From the NCBI GenBank assembly GCA_017408325.1, contig JAFQUW010000075.1, forward strand, positions 1 through 29,085: a DNA stretch of 29,085 bases, given 5' to 3'. A program made the translations under genes and the position numbers. Source of the stretch: Clostridia bacterium (lineage in GTDB: Bacteria > Bacillota > Clostridia > Oscillospirales > SIG627). The notes under the pieces were generated by a model, which was not told the DNA's origin, searched no databases, and was given only the letters and a program-made list of their open reading frames with translations. Shown here in pieces: positions 8,031-13,169 of this stretch (positions are counted from its first letter, which is position 1; each line of letters begins with the position of its first letter).

Positions 8031-9074
8031 ATGAAACGCATTCTTTGTCTGTGTCTGCTTTTAGCGGTGCTGTTTTCCGCCGCGTCGTGTGAGCCGATCG
8101 GCTTGCCGCGCCCCGCGCCGAACTACTCCGCCTCCGAAGATCTTGCCCAAAACGTCGAGGCGGATTCGATCCGTTACTATTGTTCCCCGACCACGAAGTA
8201 CAACGTGTTCATCCTGGAGCGCGACGGTAAATTCGGCGTCATTGACGGTTTTGGGAAAGTGCTCGTCGAGCCGACGTGGGACTGCGCGACTCTGACGCAC
8301 ACCGCGAAAGACGAAAGCGAATGGGGCAAGGCCGAAGTGAAAGTGCTCCTCTCCAACCGAACCGAAAACGGCTATCCCCGGATGGAAGGAATGTTCGTGG
8401 AAGCCGACGGAACGCTCACCGAAGGAACGTCCGGCGGCTGGGACTACGGCAGAAGCCTCGTCTATTGGGACTCAAACGAAAAAACGCCGCTTCTCTTTTC
8501 CTCGGGCGACGGCATCACCGAGTTTCGCTCCACGGACGTGAAAGACTACCGAAGACCGTTTCGCAGTTCGGCTTACTTCTTCGCCGCCGCCGATACCCGG
8601 GAAAAAGTGGTCGCCGTGCAGGCGATCTCCGACTATGAATTGGTGGAAGAAAACGGCGGTGTCCATCTGTACGTTACGGAAGAAAAGGACGGAAAGTACG
8701 CCCTGCTCTCTCTGGAGACGGGCAAGCTGCTCACCGACTTCGTCTACGAGGACTACGATCGCACGGGCGAGGTCAACGACGTGATCGCCATGAAGAAAAA
8801 CGGCTCCTGGGGCTACGTCGATTCGGCGGGGCGCGAGATCTCCGAATTCTACTATCTGCCCTGCTACACCGGGGAAAACGGTGAGGACGGCTTCTACCCC
8901 AACTGCAACGGCTACATCGCCGTCTGCGAGGGTGAACTGTACGGCCTCATCGAGGAACAAGAAGGTCGCGTTGCGGAGGCGTCGCAGTTTGCGGACATCA
9001 CCATGCCCACCCCCCACGGACGCTACTGGGCAAAAGACCTCACCGGAAAGTGGTCCGCCCACAAACTCGGATAA
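8031..9074 (+). CDS. WG-repeat lipoprotein
   Basis: 347 residues with signal peptide MKRILCLCL and lipobox-like SAASC (Cys20). At least two WG/KWG repeats are clear: DGKFGVIDGFGKVLVEPTWD (~64-83) and KNGSWGYVDSAGREISEFYY, with weaker ones such as KDGKYALLSLETGKLL between them and a degenerate one near the C-terminus (GELYGLIEEQEGR). WG-repeat proteins are common secreted proteins of gut Clostridia; their binding partners are mostly unknown. AGGAG lies 5 nt before the ATG, and the gene is 15 nt after the propeller lipoprotein, so the two are probably co-expressed. A strong terminator follows. Confidence 0.8.
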   Translation: MKRILCLCLLLAVLFSAASCEPIGLPRPAPNYSASEDLAQNVEADSIRYYCSPTTKYNVFILERDGKFGVIDGFGKVLVEPTWDCATLTHTAKDESEWGKAEVKVLLSNRTENGYPRMEGMFVEADGTLTEGTSGGWDYGRSLVYWDSNEKTPLLFSSGDGITEFRSTDVKDYRRPFRSSAYFFAAADTREKVVAVQAISDYELVEENGGVHLYVTEEKDGKYALLSLETGKLLTDFVYEDYDRTGEVNDVIAMKKNGSWGYVDSAGREISEFYYLPCYTGENGEDGFYPNCNGYIAVCEGELYGLIEEQEGRVAEASQFADITMPTPHGRYWAKDLTGKWSAHKLG

Positions 9075-9101
9075 CGTTCCCCAGCTTCCCTTACCGATCA
9101 C

Positions 9102-9129
9102 AAAAAGCACCGCAGTTGCGGTTCTTTTT
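9102..9129 (+). terminator. Rho-independent terminator after the WG lipoprotein
   Basis: A-tract, then stem ACCGCA / loop GT / TGCGGT, then CTTTTT. The outer AAAAAG can pair with CTTTTT. It begins 28 nt after the stop codon at 9074 and ends the plus-strand operon from 4830. A second weaker stem (GGCTTT...AAAGCC) follows at about 9130-9166. Confidence 0.8.
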
Positions 9130-9189
9130 GGCTTTATCCGCGGTCTTTTTCAAGAGAAAAAAGCCCGGCAGAAGCATCACTCCGTATCC

Positions 9190-9234
9190 CGCAAAACGCC
9201 CCCACGGTATACGGGCGCGTTTTGTGCCGAAGGC
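9190..9234. repeat. Palindromic repeat A, copy 1
   Basis: A 45-bp segment almost identical (two differences) to 10869-10913. It folds as a 12-bp stem (arms 9192-9203 and 9213-9224, one mismatch) around the 9-nt loop ACGGTATAC. It lies between convergent genes and is followed by a T-rich palindrome (repeat B). Confidence 0.75.
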
Positions 9235-9254
9235 TTCCCCTTTGCCCGTCTCGC

Positions 9255-9309
9255 CTCGGCTTTCTTCTTTGTTTCTTTCTTCTTTCTCCCGAAAGAAGAA
9301 AGAAAAGCC
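9255..9309. repeat. T-rich palindromic repeat B, copy 1
   Basis: A lead-in CTCGGCTTTCTTCTTTG is followed by a perfect 15-bp inverted repeat (9272-9286 against 9291-9305) with a TCCC loop. Three relatives lie at 10934-10976, 11044-11089 and 11162-11202. This suggests a dispersed repeat family rather than one terminator. Confidence 0.7.
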
Positions 9310-9351
9310 CCCCGTCGCTCAAGGCAACGAGGGGTCGTGAATGCAAATGCT

Positions 9352-9558
9352 TTAGTTTTTCTTGTCGGTCCTGCCAAGGATATAGTCCGTAGTTACTTTA
9401 TGAAAATCGGCAAGCTTCAAGAGAATTTCCGTTGGGATATCCAACACGCCGCGCTCATAATCGGAATAAACGCGCTGACTGCAGGAAAGTGCGTGTCCCA
9501 TCTGTGCCTGTGTCAAATCTCGATCTTCGCGCAGATCACGAATTCGTTTGTAAACCAT
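9352..9558 (-). CDS. Small XRE/Cro-type DNA-binding protein
   Basis: 68 residues forming essentially a single helix-turn-helix of the XRE (Cro/CI) family: RIRDLREDRDLTQAQMGHAL, recognition region SQRVYSDYERGV, then IPTEILLKLADFHKVTTDYIL, which is the standard end of the fold. There is no ligand-binding or protease domain, so it is likely a simple repressor. It starts at ATG 9558-9556 with TAGGTGG upstream. The upstream region holds the palindrome TAGCGGAAAATCCGCTA, a candidate operator. It is a single gene, convergent with the WG lipoprotein operon and divergent from the satellite/LRR-dockerin unit. Confidence 0.9.
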   Translation of the reverse strand: MVYKRIRDLREDRDLTQAQMGHALSCSQRVYSDYERGVLDIPTEILLKLADFHKVTTDYILGRTDKKN

Positions 9559-9613
9559 GAAACCACCTATACCATATCATCTGCCAAAAACAACTGTGGT
9601 ATACAGTATAGCG

Positions 9614-9630
9614 TAGCGGAAAATCCGCTA
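9614..9630. promoter_or_regulatory. Palindromic candidate operator O1
   Basis: TAGCGGA-AAA-TCCGCTA, a perfect 7-bp inverted repeat around three bases. It abuts the -35 box of the plus-strand promoter at 9631 and lies ~55 nt upstream of the XRE start. The same 17-bp core occurs in reverse orientation at 9949-9965. Binding by the XRE protein is an inference. Confidence 0.6.
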
Positions 9631-9659
9631 TTGACTTTTAGTGTAAAATCCGCTAAAGT
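9631..9659 (+). promoter_or_regulatory. Candidate promoter reading into the satellite and LRR-dockerin gene
   Basis: TTGACT (9631-9636), 17-nt spacer, TAAAGT (9654-9659). A half-operator AAAATCCGCTAAAG (9645-9658) covers the spacer and -10 region, and O1 touches the -35 box. Occupation by a repressor would block polymerase. Confidence 0.5.
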
Positions 9660-9683
9660 ATAAATGCTCCCCTGTTTCAGGGT

Positions 9684-9923
9684 CGGCGAACGCCTGACGC
9701 GACAAAAGCGTGAAACGGCAAACGCCCGGTGCGGCGAACGCTTAACTCGGCGAACGCGTGAAACGGCAAACGCCCGATGCGGCGAACGCTTAACTCGGCG
9801 AACGCGTGAAACGGCAAACGCCCGATGTGGCGAACGCTTAACTCGGCGAACGCGTGAAACGGCAAACGCCCGGTGCGGCGAACGTTTGACTCGACGAAAG
9901 CCTAACTTGACGAACCCGCGACA
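9684..9923. repeat. Hierarchical tandem repeat: 15 x 16 bp, grouped as 48-bp units
   Basis: Fifteen consecutive 16-bp units cover 9684-9923 without gaps. Three unit types alternate: CGGCGAACGCTTAACT, CGGCGAACGCGTGAAA and CGGCAAACGCCCGATG. Together they form a 48-bp higher-order unit repeated about four to five times with few changes; the ends are more degenerate. An ORF (9664-9951) would encode a basic 16-residue repeat (GERLTRRTRETANARC), but its ATG is only ~5 nt after the -10 box and has no ribosome binding site, so I do not call it a gene. No spacers are present, so it is not a CRISPR array. Confidence 0.9.
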
Positions 9924-9945
9924 AGAGGGGCAAATTTTTGAGCGT

Positions 9946-9968
9946 GTTTAGCGGATTTTCCGCTAAAC
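9946..9968. promoter_or_regulatory. Palindromic candidate operator O2
   Basis: Perfect 10-bp inverted repeat: GTTTAGCGGA, TTT, TCCGCTAAAC. Its central 17 bp are the exact reverse complement of O1 at 9614-9630. It lies at the far end of the satellite, ~37-60 nt before the short ORF and ~120 nt before the LRR-dockerin gene. Confidence 0.6.
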
Positions 9969-10004
9969 GCAACAACCGATGATACAGAGAAAGGCATGGC
10001 TGTT

Positions 10005-10082
10005 ATGAGCACTTTGATTAAAACGATCGAGGCTCTCGCAAACGTTCGAAAAGCACCTGCCGGTATCTGTGATGAGGAGTAA
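10005..10082 (+). CDS. Short ORF (25 residues) coupled to the LRR-dockerin gene
   Basis: ATG 10005 preceded by AGAAAGG at a normal distance (10 nt); an in-frame ATG at 9996 is too close to that site. It encodes MSTLIKTIEALANVRKAPAG followed by ICDEE. Its last codons and stop (GAGGAGTAA) form the ribosome binding site of the next gene, whose ATG is 6 nt after the stop. This suggests a leader peptide or translational coupling. No known family is recognised; expression is unproven. Confidence 0.4.
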   Translation: MSTLIKTIEALANVRKAPAGICDEE

Positions 10083-10088
10083 ATCATT

Positions 10089-10817
10089 ATGAAAAAGCCC
10101 CTTTCTTTTGTTCTTGCTGTCTGTGTTTTTGTCGCGTTTTTTGCCTCAGTCTTTTGTCTGTCGGCTCACGAAGCCGTAAAAAACAACGGGATCTATTATT
10201 ACATCGTTTCATACGGCAAAGCAACCATTACCGATACAGTGAACGAAGCTCTCGGCGATTATGTTGTTCCGTCTACCATCGGGGGATATCCGGTAATCGC
10301 CATAAAGGATAACGTTTTCTACAACGATCTACGACTAACGGCAATTGTCATTTCAAATAATGTAACCACCATCGGAAAGAACGCTTTTTCCGGCTGTGTT
10401 CAACTGTCTTCAGCTACAATAGGAGAAGACGTCACGACCATTGGGGAAGGCGCTTTTTACGGTTGTTGCAACTTAACATCGATTGTTCTCCCCGCAAGCG
10501 TATCAGACATTGGCAAAAAGGCGTTTAGCAAGTGTGCCGAAAATTTTATCATTTATGGGTATTACAACAGCTTTGCCAGAACCTATGCAGAAGCCAACGG
10601 CTATCAATTTGAGGCACTCGACAAACTGATCGGAGACCTTGACCAGAGTGGAGACGTCTCTATCAACGACATAACGCTTTTAGCTAAATATATTTCCGGT
10701 TGGGACACGGAAATTGATGCCGCCTGGGCTGACTGCGATGGAGACACAAAAATCTCGCTCAACGATTTAACCTTTTTGACTCGATCTGTCGCCGGCTGGG
10801 CTGTCTCTTCCGAATAA
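10089..10817 (+). CDS. Secreted LRR_5 (BspA-like) protein with C-terminal type I dockerin
   Basis: 242 residues. Signal peptide ~1-26. Residues ~58-150 hold BspA-type leucine-rich repeats: VVPSTIGGYPVIAIKDNVF, TTIGKNAFSGCVQLSSATI and TTIGEGAFYGCCNLTSIVL. Residues ~181-238 form a dockerin with two calcium-binding duplicated segments: D183-L-D185-Q-S-G-D189 ending at D194, and D215-C-D217-G-D219 ending at D226. Dockerins bind cohesins on scaffold proteins, so the protein is probably assembled into a cell-surface complex. There is no cohesin in the window. Ribosome binding site GAGGAG overlaps the upstream short ORF. Base composition is more AT-rich than the flanking operons, and the codon choice differs, consistent with accessory origin. 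Confidence 0.88.
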   Translation: MKKPLSFVLAVCVFVAFFASVFCLSAHEAVKNNGIYYYIVSYGKATITDTVNEALGDYVVPSTIGGYPVIAIKDNVFYNDLRLTAIVISNNVTTIGKNAFSGCVQLSSATIGEDVTTIGEGAFYGCCNLTSIVLPASVSDIGKKAFSKCAENFIIYGYYNSFARTYAEANGYQFEALDKLIGDLDQSGDVSINDITLLAKYISGWDTEIDAAWADCDGDTKISLNDLTFLTRSVAGWAVSSE

Positions 10818-10868
10818 TCAAATTTCACAAGCTGTCATACAAGCGTATAAACATCGAACAAACATAAG

Positions 10869-10913
10869 CCGCAAAACGCGCCCACGGTATACGGGCGCGT
10901 TTTGTGCCGATGG
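10869..10913. repeat. Palindromic repeat A, copy 2
   Basis: Near-identical to 9190-9234. Perfect 12-bp stem (10872-10883 with 10893-10904) and loop ACGGTATAC. Lies 52 nt after the LRR-dockerin stop and could also act as its terminator, although no long T-run follows. Confidence 0.75.
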
Positions 10914-10933
10914 CCCGCTCTTCCTGTTCCCCG

Positions 10934-10976
10934 CTCGGCTTTTCTTTTGCTCCTTTCTTTTCTCGAAAAGAAGGGG
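10934..10976. repeat. T-rich palindromic repeat B, copy 2
   Basis: CTCGGCTTTTCTTTTGCTCC lead-in, then inverted repeat 10952-10962 / 10965-10975 (11 bp with one G-T pair). Confidence 0.65.
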
Positions 10977-10982
10977 AAAACC

Positions 10983-11014
10983 AAAACCGAGCCCGCGGTT
11001 TGGGCTCGGTTTTC
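10983..11014 (+). terminator. Terminator-like hairpin C
   Basis: AAAACCGAGCCC, loop GCGGTTT, GGGCTCGGTTTT: a 12-bp perfect stem with A/T flanks. A related hairpin (CGGAGCCC, loop GTCGTTT, GGGCTCCG) is at 11104-11126, after repeat B copy 3, so B plus C form a tandemly repeated composite. Confidence 0.6.
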
Positions 11015-11043
11015 TGCTGACGTAGTCTATTTCTTTTTCTCGC

Positions 11044-11126
11044 CTCGGCTTTTCTTTTGCTCCTTTTCTTTTCTCGAAAAGAAAAGGAGAGAAAAACCGC
11101 AAACGGAGCCCGTCGTTTGGGCTCCG
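11044..11126. repeat. Composite repeat B copy 3 plus hairpin C copy 2
   Basis: Same 20-nt lead-in as at 10934-10953, then a perfect 14-bp inverted repeat (11060-11073 / 11076-11089), followed by the GAGCCC...GGGCTC hairpin at 11104-11126. It parallels 10934-11014 in order and spacing. Confidence 0.65.
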
Positions 11127-11161
11127 GTTGTGTGTGACGTTGCCGTTTGCTTTTTTTAGTA

Positions 11162-11202
11162 TAGCTTTTCTTTGCTTCTTTCTTTTCGCGAAAAGAAAGA
11201 AG
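11162..11202. repeat. T-rich palindromic repeat B, copy 4
   Basis: Lead-in TAGCTTTTCTTTG, then a 28-bp perfect palindrome at 11175-11202 centred on TTTTCGCGAAAA. It ends 7 nt before the -35 box of the dnaD promoter. Confidence 0.7.
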
Positions 11203-11209
11203 GAAAAAA

Positions 11210-11238
11210 TTGACTCTTACTTTTGTGTGTGTTATAAT
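11210..11238 (+). promoter_or_regulatory. Strong sigma-A promoter for the dnaD-dnaC-metG-tatD operon
   Basis: TTGACT (11210-11215), 17-nt spacer, TATAAT (11233-11238), close to consensus. The dnaD-like ATG lies 55 nt downstream of the -10. Confidence 0.85.
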
Positions 11239-11293
11239 AACTATGATTTTGGATCGAGGCTTTTTTCAAAGCCCGAGAAACGATGGAGGACGC

Positions 11294-12217
11294 ATGCGCT
11301 ACGAGATTTCTGACAAACTGTTCGGCGACTCGTTTGCCGTCCCCCGAGTCTGCGAGGACTACCTTGCGGAGGCGGGGGAGGTCGAACTGCGCGTGCTGTT
11401 GTTTGCCGCGAGTCGCGCCTCGTTTGAAGACGGAGAACTGGTGGCGGCTCTTTCGGATTTCGAGGAGAGCGAAGTGCGTGAGGCACTCGCCTTCTGGCGC
11501 GGCGCGGGGCTTTTTTCCAAGAAGCGCGGCGTGAAAAAGGCGGCGAAACACGAGACGGAGAAACCGACGGAGACCCCCGAGGTAAAGATCGTCTCCTCGC
11601 GCCCGAACTATACGTCTTTTGATCTTGCAAACGCGGTGGAACAACAGCCCGATTTCAAGAGCCTCGTCGACTATGCCGAAGGGCGACTTGAGAAGATGCT
11701 CAACCGCGCGGATCTCTCGCTTTTGTATTCTTTTGTGGACTATCTCGCCTTGCCCGTCGACGTGGTGATGCTCGGCATCGAGGCCTGCGTCAAGGAGGGC
11801 AAGAAGAGCCTGCGCTACATCGAGAAACTGCTCATCGCGCTCGTCGACGACGGGATCACGAGTTACGAGGATGCGGACGCATATTTTGTCCGCCGCGCCG
11901 AATACTTGTCCTATGAAGGACGCGTGCGCACGATGTGCGGTTTCGGGAGCCGTGCGCTCACCGCGGCGGAGAAAAAACTCATCACCGCCTGGAAGGACGA
12001 ACACAAGTATACCGAGGAGGAACTGGTCGCGGCGTATGAAAAGATGATCGCCGCCATCAACAAGCCCTCGATCTCTTATATGAATAAGGTGCTCCACACC
12101 CTGCGCAGTGCCCCTGCCGCGGCGACGGAAGACACCCATAAGACCTACGACACCGAGAGCCGCTTTTCCCGCGCCGTCTCTCGCAAGAAGAAAACGAAAA
12201 CGGAGGAAGCCGAATGA
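11294..12217 (+). CDS. DnaD/DnaB-type replication initiation protein
   Basis: 307 residues from ATG 11294, chosen because GGAGG lies just upstream and because the longer in-frame reading (TTG at 11210) would begin inside the promoter. Residues ~1-75 resemble the winged-helix N-domain. Two DnaD C-domain-like (DDBH2) segments follow: ~118-205, ending SLRYIEKLLIALVDDGITSY, and ~220-270 with ITAWKDEHKYTEEELVAAYE followed by SYMNKVLHTL. These domains bind DNA and help load the replicative helicase in Firmicutes. The stop overlaps the start of the helicase-loader gene by 4 nt, which supports the role. A Lys/Glu-rich tail ends the protein. Confidence 0.88.
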   Translation: MRYEISDKLFGDSFAVPRVCEDYLAEAGEVELRVLLFAASRASFEDGELVAALSDFEESEVREALAFWRGAGLFSKKRGVKKAAKHETEKPTETPEVKIVSSRPNYTSFDLANAVEQQPDFKSLVDYAEGRLEKMLNRADLSLLYSFVDYLALPVDVVMLGIEACVKEGKKSLRYIEKLLIALVDDGITSYEDADAYFVRRAEYLSYEGRVRTMCGFGSRALTAAEKKLITAWKDEHKYTEEELVAAYEKMIAAINKPSISYMNKVLHTLRSAPAAATEDTHKTYDTESRFSRAVSRKKKTKTEEAE

Positions 12218-13152
12218 CCGAAAAGCACGCCGCCGCGCGCGGTGAGATCGCGCGCCGCTTCGAGGAAAAACGAACTCGTGCGGAGTCTGCCGCCGAAGCA
12301 CGCCGCGCCGCGCTCAAAGCGAAGGATCCCGCGTTTTCCGCCATTTGCGACGAGAAGGAAAGCTATCTGGAGAAGATCCTGCTCGCCTTCACCCGTGACG
12401 CCGAAAGCGCACGGGAGGAGCTTTCGACCCTGCGCGCTTCGCACGCCGAACTGCGTGAGAGGGAAGCGGAGTATCTGAAAAAGCAGGGTCTTTCCGCAGA
12501 CTACCTCTTGCCGCACTACGAGTGCGAGGTCTGCGGCGACCGCGGTTACGTCGACGGACGAATGTGCGCGTGCATGCGCGGAGAACTCAACCGCTTTCTC
12601 GCACGCGAGAGCGGACTGTTTTCGCTGTTTGAAAAACAGACGTTTGAGAGCTTTTCGACGGACGGCCTGTCCGAAAAGATGCGTGAGAACTTTGACTTCT
12701 GCCGTGAATACGCCGCAGAGTTCGACCCGAGGACGAGCACGAATCTGCTTTTCGTCGGCGGAACGGGCGTCGGCAAGACCCATCTGTCCAGCGCGATCGG
12801 ACGCGCCGTACTGGAAAAAGGCTACGGCGTGGTCTACGAGGGGGCGATGACCGCCCTTTCGGCAATGGAGATGGAGCGTTACGCCGAGGAAAAGCCGCAG
12901 TCCGCGCGACTGATGGAGGCGGATCTGTTGATCCTCGACGACCTCGGAACCGAGCTTCCGGGCAAGGGGACGGTGAGTTTTCTCTACCTGCTCATCAACG
13001 CCAGACTCATTGCAAACCGCCCCACGATCATTTCCACCAACCTTTCCGCGCGTGAACTGGAAACGCGCTACGAATCCCGTCTCTTCTCCCGACTGACGGG
13101 TGAATACGAGGTTTTGCTGTTCGACGGCGAGGATCGCCGCGGACGAGAATAA
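12214..13152 (+). CDS. DnaC/DnaI-type helicase loader ATPase
   Basis: 312 residues. N-terminal coiled-coil-like segment (~10-90, Glu/Arg/Ala-rich), then a zinc site Cys104-x2-Cys107-x10-Cys118-x-Cys120 as in DnaI-type loaders. The AAA+ domain follows, with Walker A GGTGVGKTH (182-190) and Walker B DLLILDDLG (237-245), plus a sensor-like PTIISTNLS. DnaI/DnaC proteins load the hexameric replicative helicase onto DNA. The ATGA overlap with the dnaD-like gene supports joint function. An IstB-type transposition helper is excluded by the absence of a transposase and the presence of the zinc site. Confidence 0.9.
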   Translation: MTEKHAAARGEIARRFEEKRTRAESAAEARRAALKAKDPAFSAICDEKESYLEKILLAFTRDAESAREELSTLRASHAELREREAEYLKKQGLSADYLLPHYECEVCGDRGYVDGRMCACMRGELNRFLARESGLFSLFEKQTFESFSTDGLSEKMRENFDFCREYAAEFDPRTSTNLLFVGGTGVGKTHLSSAIGRAVLEKGYGVVYEGAMTALSAMEMERYAEEKPQSARLMEADLLILDDLGTELPGKGTVSFLYLLINARLIANRPTIISTNLSARELETRYESRLFSRLTGEYEVLLFDGEDRRGRE

Positions 13153-13169
13153 AGACGAGGAAGAACACT

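Noticed and set aside
9684..9923. Possible CRISPR array
   Set aside because: Units are contiguous with no unique spacers, and no cas genes are present.
9664..9951. 95-codon ORF over the satellite, encoding a basic 16-residue repeat
   Set aside because: The ATG is ~5 nt after the predicted -10 box, has no ribosome binding site, and the frame stays open only because the repeat is 48 bp.
10818..11102. 94-codon minus-strand ORF with a repeat also seen near 9134-9377 (SAQNAPVYRG)
   Set aside because: The shared peptide is only the translation of palindromic repeat A; the rest is translated from T-rich hairpins.
11210..11293. N-terminal extension of the dnaD-like gene
   Set aside because: It would start inside a near-consensus promoter; the ATG at 11294 has a good ribosome binding site.
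12214..13152. IstB-type insertion-sequence helper instead of a helicase loader
   Set aside because: No transposase or terminal repeats adjoin it; it has the zinc site and overlaps a DnaD-type gene.
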